From assembly GCA_003024785.1 (NCBI GenBank), contig PUQB01000509.1, forward strand, positions 1 through 64,000: a stretch of DNA of 64,000 nucleotides, written 5' to 3'. The position numbers and the translations under genes are program-made. A model generated the notes under the pieces. That model did not search any database and was not told where the DNA came from. It saw nothing but the letters and a program-made list of their open reading frames with translations. This document shows, piece after piece, positions 1 through 12,189 of this stretch (positions are counted from its first letter, which is position 1; each line of letters starts with the position of its first letter). The stretch comes from Selaginella tamariscina. Its lineage: Eukaryota; Streptophyta; Lycopodiopsida; Selaginellales; Selaginellaceae.

Positions 1-340
1 CGTCACTTCCAAGGAGTTATCAGATTCCTTGGTCCGAAAACCTGCCGCAAGCTCAAAGTATTGCCCGAGTTCACGTTCCGCAAACTAGTGGTTGAGGCCT
101 TGCTCCGGCCGCCTCAACCACGCCAAGCTAGGAACGACACCTAAACTCGGCTAGTCCGTGTATCCTGATTCACAAGGTGAGTCTCGTTCGTGGACTTAGT
201 CAGTTAGGGTTTGAGTTCCTAAGGCTTGGGTTCCTAATACGGGTTACTTTACCAGATTCCGTGGGGTTTCCAGAGAGGGGATTCCAGGGTTGGCACCTGG
301 CAAGCCGCCTTTGTGGCACCAGATAAAAACTCTGACACAC
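1..340 (+). mobile_element. LTR-like remnant (3' end of an LTR)
   Basis: The stretch ends in AAAACTCTGACACA, much like the TTAAAACTCTGACA that closes the LTRs at 33789 and 39200. It has the same layout as their second half: a line of short direct words, a phrase like 'gccacctttgtggcacc', then the terminal motif. The rest of the sequence is clearly diverged from those LTRs, so I take it as an older relative or a different family. The left boundary lies outside the window. No coding capacity is visible. Confidence 0.35.
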
Positions 341-2625
341 ATTGACAACCATAATGTTTATATTTAAATAATACAAGAAAATATATCTTTTCAACTTCCT
401 ATAATTGTGGAGGAGAACATAACATGAATCTTATACTCTAATAACACAAGGCAGTGAATAAAAATGTCCTTCTCCCATCTATTGCCAAGACATTACACAT
501 GAAGCAGTACATATGCATGTAGGAAGTGTATTCATAACTTGAAATGTCGAAGAAATAAACATTTCATAACTACATTTAAGATATTACGATATGGTGATTG
601 TGCATTTTTTTCCATTCTAACCTCTAGATATATAAGAAAAAACAATTGCTCCACAAGTGAAACAATAATAACAATATGTTCATCAAGAGTCACCTCTTAA
701 CATATGACTTTTCATGTTCTTATGGCTTCCTTTGCATCCTAACCTGACACCCTTCCCTATTTGTAGGGACATTCCAAAATAAAGGAAACATAAGAATGGG
801 TCAACCAATTTGACATCTAAGTTCAAACACAAGTGTGAATTTTGAAAGCACTAGGAAGGGATTAAGAACATTTGAGATACATTAGAAGCAATTATGTAAA
901 AATGCAAAATGTTTCCTGCAAAAAGGTTTAGGGTTGAGTTGAAAACAGATTGACTAAAGTGTGATGACTTAACAATAATTCATCCTCGCGTCAAGGACAA
1001 TGGACACTTGACTAGTGAAGCAAGTTTTACAAGAATACTCAATGCAATTGAAAGTTAATTTACCTGGGCAAGTATGACCAGTTGAGTGACTTTTTCATTT
1101 GCACTAATTTAAATAACACCAAAAACCAAGAATTAAAACGTTTTGCAGTCTAGGTGGACAAACTAAAAAATCGCATTTCTTTAACGAATTAGGATTAATT
1201 CCTTGAGAACTTGCTTTCTCAGTTTATCATCGTATAGACTAATCTTTGCCATGTATCAGTTCCTCCTTCACATGGTCAACCTTGTGAAAATTCAAATTTG
1301 AAGGTGTTACAATATTTTTTCCTTTCTTTGACCTCATGACACTATGTAGTATATGTAGTCTAATTTTTGTGAATCACTTGTTGATATCTAAGCCATATTT
1401 TCCTCTTGAGTCACTTTTGTTTATTTGTCGATTACTTATTTCTTAAGCTGAATGCCAACCCCATGAGAGGCTTCCTCGATTAGCAACACAACATCCCTAG
1501 TGAACATAGGGGTTTACTCATGTGTCTAGTAAAGAAGTCAGCTGATGATGGACCTGTACTCAAATGTCAACCTAAAGAAGCAACATACGCTTTTGCACAT
1601 TGCCTGAAAGCATTAGTGAATTTCAAGCTTAGTAGCATCTTCAATATCAAGTTTCTTTCCTCCTACGCTTGAATATTGCTTCCATCTTGAGTGTTATGAT
1701 TTCGCAAGGTTTACATTAGGCACAAGGAATTGTTGTTCCAAAGTTCCCTGTATTGGATATAGTTAGATTATAATTAATGATGTACTTACTTGTAAACTAT
1801 GTTAGTCCAATGATGTTTTCTCACCATCCATCGAGCAGCTATGTGTGGAATTTACATAAGTGTTTTTTGTTGCATTATTAAATGTCAAATCTTATAAGTT
1901 CCTCACATAGTCTATGTTGCTCCTTTGGACTCGTACTATTTGTTAATTTTTAACATAAGCACTAATGTTATTTACGTGCTTTCGAAATTATATATTTATT
2001 CGTTTGTTGACGACTTCTCTGTGTGTAATGGAAACAGTAACCACATTCATATACATCATCGTGACCAAGACTTTCCTCATATACAGAAAGATTTTTTTAT
2101 ACTATTACATGCATATTTATATGTGTGTGTGTGTGTTTATATACAGCGGCAGCCTCATCATTCATGAAACCACAGATTTGTGGTACTCTAAATCTTAAAT
2201 GCATGACAACACCAACAAGCTTGTTCCAACTTATTTTATGCATAGCAACATCCTGCAACCATTTTACTACTACAACCGTCTAAATGAAATTCAACAATAG
2301 AAGTGTTTAGAATAAATGCATTAATGATACTTATATGTGGTTGTAAATAAATATGTTCATAATAACCCATCAACAATTTTATGTATATGATCAAAATGCA
2401 AATACACATATTCTAGGTCAATCCCAAGACACATCCTATTTCATAAATGCAAGTTGAATTCATCCTCACAAAAGACATTTTGAAAACATGAGGAACCTCA
2501 TTTACATATTGACTAAGAAACGACTCTAGGTAAGGCCATCTCAAGGACCTTTTAAGTTCCAGTAGCTTGTTCAAACCCTCGCTTGTGAGTCTTGACTTCT
2601 TTTAAGTTAGATGCGAAAAGTTTTT
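341..2625. other. AT-rich intergenic DNA, no gene seen
   Basis: About 2.3 kb of AT-rich sequence with only short, composition-driven reading frames. A short (TG)n tract lies near 2121-2135. I see no domain, tRNA-like or repeat structure that I could support. Confidence 0.6.
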
Positions 2626-3704
2626 TGTCATAGTTCTAATTGACTACATGGGTAAAGATTGTAGGATATGTGGATAAAAAGACTCAAGCGTAACTAAGTC
2701 ATCATGACCAAGGGCCCTCTCATAAACACCAATTGGCCCTTTGCCTAGTTGGCATAAGGGGAGAGGGAAAGGTTGTGACATTTGGTATCGGAGCGGTTCC
2801 GAGTTTGAGAGAATGAACTTTGAGTAAAGCTCACGCCACTTATTGTACATCCAAGCGTGGGTAGAATACTCACGCCACTTGTGTACACCCAAGCGTGAGT
2901 AGAAACGCCTTTGGCTACACCTTCTGGAGGAAGGCATAGTAGCAACCACCACTTGTGTACAGCCAACATGAGTAGAAGTACACAAGCGTGGGTAGAATAC
3001 TCACGCCACTTGTGTATAGCCAAGCATGAGTAGAAACGCCTCTGGCTACACCTTATTGCCAAGCATGAGTAGAAACGCCTCTGGCTACACCTTCTGGAGG
3101 AAGGCATAGTAGCAACCACCACTTGTGTACAATCAAGCGTGAGTAGAAACGCCTCTGGCTGCACCTTCTGGAGGAAGGCATTGTGTACAGCCAAGCGTGA
3201 GTAGAAACGCCTCTGGCTGCACCTTCTGGGAGGCATTGTGTAAACCAAGTGTGAGTATAAACGCCTCTGGCTGCACCTTCTGGGAGGCATTGTGTACAGC
3301 CAAGCGTGAGTAGATGAGGGCATCCACTTTCTCAAATGGGTGAAGAGTGTCATAGTTCTAAAGATTGTGGGATATGTAGTCAAAGACTCAAGCGTAACTG
3401 AGGCATAGTAGCAACCACAGACTCATGGGCCTTTCTCCATAGTAGCAACTCTTGAGTTTGTGGATGAGGGCATCCACTTTCTCAAATGGGTGAGGAGTAT
3501 GGAGGAATCCTTGAGTCTATGGATGAGGGCATCCACTTTCTCAAATGGGTAGAGAGTGTCATAGTTCTAAAGATTATGAAATATGTAGGATATGTAGGCA
3601 AAAAGACTTAAGCGTAACTGAGTTATCATGACCAAGGGCCTTCTCATAAATACCAATTGGCCCTTTGCCTAGTTGGCATAAAGGGAGAGGGAAAGGTTGT
3701 GACA
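2626..3704 (+). mobile_element. TRIM-like miniature LTR element with internal tandem repeats
   Basis: Two direct repeats of about 150 bp (2626-2780 and 3557-3704) both begin TGTCATAGTTCTAA and end GGTTGTGACA, as LTRs do. Directly inside the left repeat lies TTGGTATCGGAGCGG (2782-2796), which resembles a primer-binding site for initiator-Met tRNA. The internal part is only about 780 bp, has no retroelement protein, and consists mostly of tandem copies of a CTCACGCCACTTGTGTAC / GGCTACACCTTCTGGAGG unit plus partial LTR pieces near 3347-3400. This size and layout fit a terminal-repeat retrotransposon in miniature, which depends on another element for its proteins. A clear target-site duplication was not found; both flanks are T-rich. 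Confidence 0.72.
2830..3330 (+). repeat. Tandem repeat array inside the TRIM element
   Basis: Units of roughly 50-75 bp recur here, each containing 'acagccaagcgtgagtag', 'aaacgcctctggctgcacc' and 'ttctggaggaaggcat' in the same order but with variable length. A second motif, 'ggatgagggcatccactttc', recurs near 3313, 3464 and 3522. The long minus-strand reading frames over this region are by-products of the repeat period. Confidence 0.75.
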
Positions 3705-4402
3705 TTTTAATCCTACAAAAGAAAAAATGTTGTTTGCAATATCTCCAACACACAATATATTAAATTATATTACAATCAACAAGTCCATTCTCAGTGCCAA
3801 GGATGGACTTCTTAAGTACTAAACCCATCATTGGCAATGAGGTTTTACCGTATTTAGGACGGTAAGAAATCACTTATTTTTTGATAATGTGGAAAGGCTT
3901 ATATCATAGGAAATTGATTAAGTCATTGTGTTTCTAATGAATATAAGAATATTGTTGATATATGTAATTAGTTTTCACAATTTAATCCTTCTTTAATCAC
4001 AATTATTTAAGTTAATTATTTTAATGGTTTATATATAAAGAGGATAAATTGAAACGACCTTCGGGATTAATGCATTACATCTATATACACGAGTTGGAAT
4101 ATATAAGTTTTCTTTAAATACATATTGTTTTTCTAAATTTTAATTTATTAATTAATTAAGGTTAATTATTTACCACTAATACAAAAGCGGGCTAAATTGT
4201 AAAAGCGTTCTTGTAATCTAATCAAGTAGGTCTTATAATCTATATAGAACATGGCATATGCATGCCAATGCCCATACTAGTAGTAATCTTAATATTGTAT
4301 GCATATAGTATAAATATAATACATATAAAATTAGTATTATATGAAATAAAAGAGGGAATATGCAGATTAACAATATGTTGATGCACACACACACAAACAC
4401 AA

Positions 4403-4434
<32 letters not shown>

Positions 4435-6540
4435 GATGTGATTTAAATGATTAATAACAAGAAAACCTATGTGCATATATATTTAGCTCACTAACACAGC
4501 CACATGTAAACACACATTCACTCACCTTTGCCTTATCCTTGTAATTTGCTCTTTAGCTCTTATTTTAACTGTCTTAACTAGATCTAAATCTTAGTAGTTC
4601 AAATTAATGATTAAAATTAAATATTTTTATTATACACCAGTGGATCATATTTAAATATTAATGGAACAATTACTAACTTTCATTCAGAAATAGGTTTTAA
4701 CAAATGAAATATGTTTTGAAATAAGTTGTTGAAACCCAATTTTCTTTCTAAAAGATGATTATAACAATTTATTTTGCCAAAACTAACATTACTCAGTTTC
4801 TAAACATGTTTTAATCAAATTATGGTATATCTTTAAACATATTTAACATACCCATTTTTACTAAAGCCTTTCTTATTTTTAAATAATGTTTACCATTAAA
4901 ATAAATTTAATTATTTTTGTTTCTAAACATAAGATATTATTAATATTTTTTAATTCTTTTACTTATTGAAATAAAATCTAACCATTCATTAAAACATTTT
5001 TAATATAGTTGATGTAAAGCCTTCCCTTAAACATAGCATATTATTATATTCTATTATTATGGCTCTAGTAATAATATATCTTTAACATATATTAAATTGT
5101 TGATATAAGATATTACTAATATCTTTTAACTTTTTTATAAATTATAATTTCCTTAAAATTGAAATCTATTCAACTTACATTTACCTTTTATATTTCAAAT
5201 TTTAAAATTAAATTAAAAATTAAATCATTTAGTAGGACATATTCTTAAAATATCTACATTTAAAATAATTTAATGTTAAATAAAAGCTAAACCATTTTAT
5301 TAAGGCATATATATATTAATTAATATAATTTTTTTATACTTAATGAAGTTTAAACCACATTATTAGTAAACAATATTTATTTTATATTTTAAATAGAATT
5401 AAGACTAAAATATTTAACTAAAACATATCTTTTATAATAAGTTTATTACATGTGTGTATTATCGCGATCCTAAATCGCACTCATCAATGGTTGTTTTAAA
5501 TTTATTCAATATCCATTGTGAATCCTATTTAATTATTTTAAATATTATTCAACAGTCATCTTAAATTTTATTTGATGGGTCGTATTAAATGGTTATCCTA
5601 AATTGTTCACCATTTTGAATTCATTTTGATAAATTAATTTAAATTATTTCCAATAGTGATCCTAGTGGTTATCATAAAGGGGCTAAAGTGGTAAAAAGTT
5701 CAATATATAGATAATGTTATTTAAATTATCCTTAATAATTAGGCTAAATGTTTAAATTCATTAATTGTTAGTCAACTTAAAAATAAATTCTCTAAGTTAA
5801 AGATAATAAATTCATTAAGTTAAAAATAATAATTAAGGGATAAACTTAGGATAATAATTAAATTAAGGGTCTAATTTAGAAATAAATTCACATATTAAGA
5901 ATAATAATTGAGTTAAAAGTAACTTAAGGATAATAAGTGAATTAATTAATAGTCATTAAATAATTAAGCTCAAACATGTAAATAAAGATTTAATTTAAAA
6001 ATAAATTTATCATTTTAAGAATAATAACTAGGTTATAGGTCTTTATATAGTTAAGCTCATAAGAACTTAAAAAAACTTATTATGTTAAAGTTAACAATTG
6101 AGTTAATATAAAACTCATGAAACAATTAAGTTAAGGAATAAACTTATTAATAGGTTTAAGGTGATTACACCAAATTAAGAATAATAACTGGGTTAAACAT
6201 GTGTAAATAAAAATCCAACTTAGGAATAAATTTAAAATAATAACTGAATTAATAGTTAAGCTTAAACATGTGAAGGAACCTTACAATACGAATTTTCAAA
6301 ATAAACTTATTGTGTTAAAAATAATAATTAAATTTAAAGTCTAGCTTAAGAATAAACTTATTAAATTAATAAAAATGTAATAACTGAATTAAAAATTCAT
6401 CTCATTCGTTAATTATTATCAAATAATTAAGCAGTTCTTCAATTAACTTTTAAACCCTTAAAATCTTTCACTCTCCAACAAATAACTACACGTAGCCACT
6501 GTGTCAATACGAATATCCAAGAGCATGGTTCCCTAGATTC
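3705..6540. other. AT-rich intergenic DNA with a degenerate repeat field
   Basis: No gene is visible in this stretch. A (CA)n tract with a few interruptions lies at about 4384-4425. From about 5700 to 6420 loosely similar units recur, built of 'aataataactgagttaa', 'gctcaaacatgtaaataaa' and 'aggaataaatttat' words, suggesting an old, decayed AT-rich tandem repeat. Period and copy number cannot be fixed by eye. Confidence 0.55.
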
Positions 6541-6555
6541 CTTAACCTGTGAAGC

Positions 6556-7595
6556 ATGTCTGAGGATGAGATCTCAGCAGCAGAGGAGGAGTCATTGAAC
6601 AAATTCAGGGCACGGATTTCAGAGGAGGAATTGCACTGCCAGGCCGTGATGACGATCAGCTGCTCCTCAGGTTCCTCAGAGCCAGGTTATTGGATCTCAA
6701 CAAGGCATCTCACATGTACAAGGAGTATATTCACTGGCGTCAACAAATTCTGTACAATCTGTTCTTCAGGTCAGCATAGTTTTATTCTCTCTCTGTATAT
6801 ATGGACATATTCTAACACAGGCATCCATAGGAATTCTCATATCCAGAACTTCATCCAGTCCTGAAAGCATGGCCTCAAGCATGGCATAAAGTTGACAAAC
6901 ATGGTCGTCCCGTCAATATTCAGCTTTGCTCAAGGTTCTACACACACGCACACCACACCAATCCATATTTAGTAGGTAGTGTCTCGCATGCATAGTTGCA
7001 CGAACACACACACACACTTGTATCAGAGAGGATGTTATATATATTTGCAACATGTAAATTTGATTGAGCTTGTACAGGCTAAATGTTGAAGCTCTGTTTA
7101 ATGCTACAAGTGAGGAACGTTTACTACGGCGTGGGATATGGGTATTAGAGGATCTTCACGAGCATAGGCTTCCTGCTTGTTCTAAAGCTGCTGGTCACTA
7201 CATAGGTCGTGCTACAATCATAATCGATCTCAATGACGTGGTACTTATAATCTACACACACATACACACACGCAGAGTTAAAAATGATAACGTTTCAGGG
7301 GATTTCTACATTTGCTAATGCAAAACTGAGGAGGACTTTATCCAATTTTGCCTACATTCTTGCGCAGTATTATCCAGAGTACCTTGGGAAGATGATTATT
7401 GTGAATGCTCCAGTTGCCTTCAAGGTGATATGGCAGATGCTTAGTCCATTTATTGATGAGAAAACAAGGAAGAAGATTAGCATCCATAAGAAAGATGGCT
7501 CTCAGGATCTATTGAGCTTTGTTGATGCTGATAACTTGCCTAGCTTCCTCGGAGGGAATTGTCTCTGTCATACTTGCCAGGAATTGAACGCATGA
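6556..7595 (+). CDS. SEC14-like phosphatidylinositol transfer protein (CRAL-TRIO domain)
   Basis: Four exons (6556-about 6770, 6831-6934, 7078-7237, 7299-7595) read as a complete short SEC14 protein. The CRAL-TRIO N domain appears as DDQLLLRFLRARLLDLNKA in exon 1. Exon 2 carries the HGRPVNIQLCSR strand. The lipid-binding core follows (PACSKAAGHYIGRATIIIDL, then YYPEYLGKMIIVNAP), and the protein ends near the family-typical DADNLPSFLGGNCLC. SEC14 proteins carry phosphatidylinositol or phosphatidylcholine between membranes. There is no GOLD or nodulin tail, so this is the short cytosolic type. The frame slips by one base near 6632 between the acidic N-terminus (EEESLNKFRARISEEEL) and the LPGRDDDQ stretch, with the protein pattern continuing on both sides. 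That suggests a sequencing indel, though a young pseudogene is possible. Confidence 0.85.
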
Positions 7596-8410
7596 TCTCC
7601 ACCTTTATATGAATTCAATAAGATTGTTTCAGCAATGTTCTTCCATCCATCTGACACCATCGATGTTAACAAAATCCTGTTGGCCTTCTCAAAACTCCAA
7701 TGAGGAATCTCCACAAGAATGGCAGCCGCATATTCCAACGCACTAACAATCTCACCTGCCATGTTGGAGTCCATGCACCACGCCTTGGCCGTACTAAATA
7801 CGGTAAAACCCCGGCAACCTCTAACTGTGGAATCTCCACGCCGGACACCGTTTGGATAGTTCTGAAAGATACCGAACACCTCCCCATTCACACGACACTG
7901 TCCTGGTTCTGGTTCTTTAACGCATCAACATTATGCTTAAGCCAATCTCCATGGGCTCTACATCCATGACTGAGTCGGATAAGACAGCGGTGAAAGATAC
8001 CTCTCCATATACTGACTGTAGTGAAGCGTGGGAAGTACTGCGAGCAGCGTGCCGACTCCGGTGTATACACATCTTCTGTGAGAGTTTGAGTTTGGAGCCA
8101 ACTTCTCTGTCTTATATTCTCGAAGATGCCGTAAGTGACCGCAAATATCTTCCACAGTTCCCATCTGCATAAATACAAACAATATATGATATTTTAAGGT
8201 GTTGAGACCGAGGACTAAGTCGTATCAGTGTGAAACATGGCATGTTTATAATATTAATTCACACGATATTAATATACATATGGTTATTATAATAATAAAA
8301 TAGCAATACCTGCACGTTCCATGCACTGTGATAAAAGCGGGTATAAGGATTTAGCATTGTCAACAGGCAACTCTAGATATCCTTCCCACTTCTCAGTAAA
8401 CCAGCCCTGC
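7568..8410 (-). CDS. Unrecognised minus-strand locus, possibly broken
   Basis: Reading frames on the minus strand cover this span without a single clean gene. One piece (about 8310-8407) reads GWFTEKWEGYLELPVDNAKS, looks like real coding sequence and is bounded by plausible splice sites. A larger block (7568-8180) is open in overlapping frames and includes AGEIVSALEYAAAILVEIP and ANRILLTSMVSDGWKN. I recognise no family. The locus is tail-to-tail with the SEC14 gene and overlaps its last 28 bases. It may be a real gene disrupted by indels, as its neighbours are, or a decayed one. Confidence 0.35.
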
Positions 8411-8417
8411 CAAGAAA

Positions 8418-8423
<6 letters not shown>

Positions 8424-8455
<32 letters not shown>
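8424..8455. repeat. (TA)n microsatellite
   Basis: About 14 TA dinucleotides in a row, inside or next to an intron of the unrecognised minus-strand locus. Confidence 0.9.
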
Positions 8456-8458
<3 letters not shown>

Positions 8459-9010
8459 CAGAAAACAAAGAATTTGTATGTATAAATGAATACTATATAC
8501 AGACGTGCGAAAACAGTGAGGATGAGTGTCCTTAGACGGTTTCTTCTAGATTATGTTGGCGAGTCTGAGTATGCTACTCAAGCTCATCTTCATAGTCATT
8601 TTCATATTCTTGCTATAATTTATAATTAATAGAGTTTGCAATGAAGTACCACATATAATCGAATAGATAACTTAATAGTATAACGTCTCAGTTTGTTTAG
8701 TACTAGTTGTTCTAATCAAGTTCCATAATCAAATTTACCGAGCTTGAAGACGCCATAATACTTATTTAACCACTCGGGTATATTCCTCATGTAAAGCTGT
8801 ACTATTTAGCAGTTAATTAAGAGTTAACGGACCCACTAAGCTCCACTAACCGAAGCATAAATGAGCATGATTAATCAGCCGTTGATATGGTAGTGATCTG
8901 AGCCATCCGATGGGCGCCGGGAATCGACGGTGATGCCTGTTTGCCGGCGGGCCTTATATTTAGGTTGCCGGAAATGTGTCACCGGACTACCGGCGATGTC
9001 CAGCTAGTGC

Positions 9011-9364
9011 GTGTATAGTTGTGTTCATTCTCTCTCTTTGTTCCTCATTTTCGGCAGAGGTTTTTCGGAGATGGCGATGGCGGCTCCCGAGATGGCGGCT
9101 ATGGCGACACGGAGTCGGATCTCGGACTGGCACCTCGGATCTGCCACGCGACAATGTGGAGCTCGGACTGTGACGGCGCTTCAATCGGGGCGGCATTCAT
9201 CGGCATTTCTTTGTAAGTTTTCCGAATCATCTCTAGAAGCACAGGGAAGCGATTCCGCAGCAGAAAAGAGAAATCTTTCCTTTCCAAGAATCCATTCGGC
9301 TTTCGAAATGCAGCAGCTGTATCACCGCATCTGTTGTAACGCACGGGAAATCGCTGCCGAGTGA
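9011..9364 (+). other. Probable 5' leader exon or unrecognised small ORF upstream of the At1g16860-like gene
   Basis: A GC-richer stretch open for 117 codons, in contrast to the AT-rich surroundings. Its in-frame start at 9071 gives MAMAAPEMAAMATRSRI, an Ala/Met/Arg-rich N-terminus somewhat like an organelle transit peptide. No domain follows and it ends 150 bp before the next gene's ATG. It could be the transcribed 5' leader of that gene or a separate small protein. Confidence 0.3.
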
Positions 9365-9511
9365 ACAGTTTCTTCCTTCCGTGAGTTTCAAGTCTGGCGG
9401 TTAGATCTAGAGCAAGAAAGGAGATGGATTTGAGGATTCTGAGCAATGTTGAATAGATCTAGTCAGGATTGAATGCAACAGGGGACATTTGGATAAAAGG
9501 GAGGATAAATC

Positions 9512-10748
9512 ATGACTAGCAACAACAGCTACAGTATACCGGCAACGAGTTTCCCGTCTCATCAGCTGAGCAATGGGCTCTATGTCTCCGGCCGGCCGGA
9601 TCCACACAAGGAGAGGCTGCCCACCATGAGCTCTACAGCAATGCCGTACACAGGAGGGGACATAAAGAAATCCGGTGAGCTGGGAAAAATGTTCGATATC
9701 CCGGTCGAGGCACCCAAATCGAAGAAATCTGGTCCGATTGGAAATGTACCACAGCCGAAGCAAGTGGGTGTCGTTCTGTCGCGGTCTCATTCCGGTCGCT
9801 CCCGTCCGGGGCTCCTCGGACAGCTTTTCCCGCTTCCGGACCGATCAACATGAGCAAGTCGTATTCGCAGAAATCGAATTCGGGGCCTCTTTCCGGAGCG
9901 GGATTCGCGGGTACACATGGGTCGAAATCTGGACCACTCACGGGACCACAGGTCACAGGATTGAAGACTTCAGGCCCTTTATCAGGTGGAGCTACACCAA
10001 ATGTTCTGAAGACTTCCGGCCCACTTGCACCGAATCTGCCTGCAACGGGACTTATTACGTCTGGACCGCTTTCATCAACTGGAGCTCCTCGTAAGGGATT
10101 CTCAGGCTCTTCTAGAACCCGGGGCATCTGGACGGTTTCCCAGAACCGCATCAATGCACGGCGGGGGCAGTAACAAACATGAGCCACGAACAGAACTCTT
10201 CTTTCAAGAGCAACTTTCCAAGAGTTATACTCTGGACTGTGATACCACTCTTCATCATGGGATTCATTGCCGGTGGATTCATTTTGGTTGCCGTCCACAA
10301 TCCCATACTGCTCATCGTGGTTGCTTCACTCTTCGTGGCATTGATGATGCTCCTCGTCTGGAATACTTGCTGGGGGACTAAGTCCGTTCTGGGTTTTATT
10401 GGCAACTTTCCGGATGCTCAGCTGAGCAATGCCAAGGACGGGCAGTACGTAAAAATTACCGGGGTAAGCTTGGTTGTGTGTGTGTGTGTGTGTGAATTTA
10501 TTGATCAATATGCTGAATTCCAGGTTGTAACGTGTGGAAGTGTTTCCTTTAGAGTCGTCCTATCAAAAGGTTAATCGGTGCATATATACGTCAACGTGCC
10601 TTCAAGAATACAGAGGAGTTGATTCAAAGCCAATCAATGAGAAGCAACGGAGGTTCACCTGGGCTATCAGGCATATGGATGTAAGTATAGTGCGCACTCG
10701 TGTGTGGCTTGTGCGTCTCTCTCTTCTCTCTCTCTCTCTCTCCTCTCT

Positions 10749-10809
<61 letters not shown>

Positions 10810-10815
10810 TATATA

Positions 10816-10851
<36 letters not shown>

Positions 10852-11994
10852 TGTAGAGGCATGTGGTGGATTTCTACATTTCCGATTTCCAATCTGGTTT
10901 AAGAGCACAAGTCAAAGTGGATATGGTGCAATATTACGCCATATGTTGAAGAGAACACGATAGTGGAAGTTGCGCCTACTACAAAGGAACTACCAAAGGA
11001 TTTCGTACGCTGGTTGTCCGAGAGAACCTTCCAGGGAGGATAGAATAATGCGACTCACAGAGGGGTACGTATGCTTAAATTCAATGTTTATGCTTTGAAG
11101 TAGTCGGCTATACACAAAGCGTATACCTTTATACATGTATATACTTATTTATGGATGTTTTTTATGCATACTGATACGTCATAGTATCCATATGCATACG
11201 TATGTCTACACACACATACAACGTCAAAGCAGCAGTAAGTATATTCACGTTCACAGTAAGTAAAAATGGTAAAGTACACATTTTGTCTCTGCTAGTGTAT
11301 GCATATGAATGATACGTTTTTGTATTGTATAAAAACATATACATGTCAGTTTCACAGGTATTGTTGTTGTGCAATATATTCTTACTTTAATATCACTCTC
11401 TTCTGTGTGCACCTTATGAACCACTCCGTATGTGTTTGTATGCGCATGCATTGTGTAGACAGACACATGTTAACGTCCAAAGTACTAAATCATTATCGCG
11501 TTTGACTTTGTGTTCCTTTATGTACTCTTCCACACGCAAACTCGTACACCCGCAGCCAACATTCGAATGATATTGCCGTTGATACCCACCCACACGCACT
11601 AAAGTATGATGCACTTTTATCTGCCTGTAGTTTATGCAGGCACACGCAAACTTATGCACAGACGCTCCCAGTCTCACATAATTCAGCCCCATGTTGTTTC
11701 TCGTGACTATAGGTGTATATGTGTATGGTGGACAAACCCATGATATACTTACACACACACAAATATGACATCGGTGTGTAGTTGAAACTCGTGATATACA
11801 GATACATCAAGGAAGGGAGCACGGTGACAGTGTTGGGAGTCGTCCAGAGGCACGAGAACGTACTGATGATAGTGCCACCACCGGAGCCAGTGTCAACAGG
11901 GTGTCAATGGCGGAAATGCTTACTACCAGCCAACTTAGACGGCCTCATCATAACATGTGATGAAATTTCCAAGGTCGATGGCATACCAGTTTGA
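9512..11994 (+). CDS. At1g16860-like plant membrane protein ('ubiquitin-specific protease C19-related' family)
   Basis: Four exons (9512-10463, 10524-10680, 10857-about 11064, 11802-11994) match this plant-specific family along its length. The N-terminus has FPSHQLSNGLYVSGRP and AMPYTGGDIKKSGELGKMFD, then a low-complexity stretch of repeated SGPLS motifs (TGLITSGPLSSTGAPRK). Two adjacent hydrophobic segments follow (VILWTVIPLFIMGFIAGGF and PILLIVVASLFVALMMLLVW). The C-terminal domain contains NRCIYTSTCLQEYRG, RHVVDFYISDFQSGLRA and YIKEGSTVTVLGVVQR, and it ends DGIPV, as in Arabidopsis. Despite its annotation the family shows no protease catalytic residues; its function is unknown. The frame slips about six times, including at GTTTCC near 10547 and again in exon 3, each time with the expected protein resuming in another frame. 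Intron 2 carries a long (CT)n(TA)n(TATG)n microsatellite. Confidence 0.88.
10717..10856 (+). repeat. Compound (CT)n-(TA)n-(TATG)n microsatellite
   Basis: About 80 bp of (CT)n with a few interruptions, then (TA)n, then nine or so GTAT units ending at the splice acceptor ATGTAG. It fills most of intron 2 of the At1g16860-like gene. The long 'RERERE' and 'SLSLSL' frames here are artefacts of this repeat. Confidence 0.92.
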
Positions 11995-11999
11995 GTAAG

Positions 12000-12153
12000 A
12001 GTTTCCTCTCCGCTTGTAAGTATGTGATTGCAAAGTGAAAAATTCTTTGTTTTTTTTTCTGCAAATCGAGTCATTATTTATATTGTTACCATCTCTTCTC
12101 CTCTTTTGTGTATGTGTCTATGGCTTCTCTAAGCATATGAGGTCTTTCACTTA

Positions 12154-12189
<36 letters not shown>

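Noticed and set aside
2644-3383. Long minus-strand ORFs rich in 'CSQRRFYSRL' repeats
   Set aside because: They are translations of the tandem repeat inside the TRIM element; the period keeps the frames open by chance.
10534-10963. ORFs with long SLSLSL and RERERE tracts
   Set aside because: They are translations of the (CT)n microsatellite in an intron; only the exon part before 10680 is real.
9512-11994. Ubiquitin protease function for the At1g16860-like gene
   Set aside because: The family carries that label in databases, but no Cys or His box of C19 proteases is visible; I kept it as function unknown.
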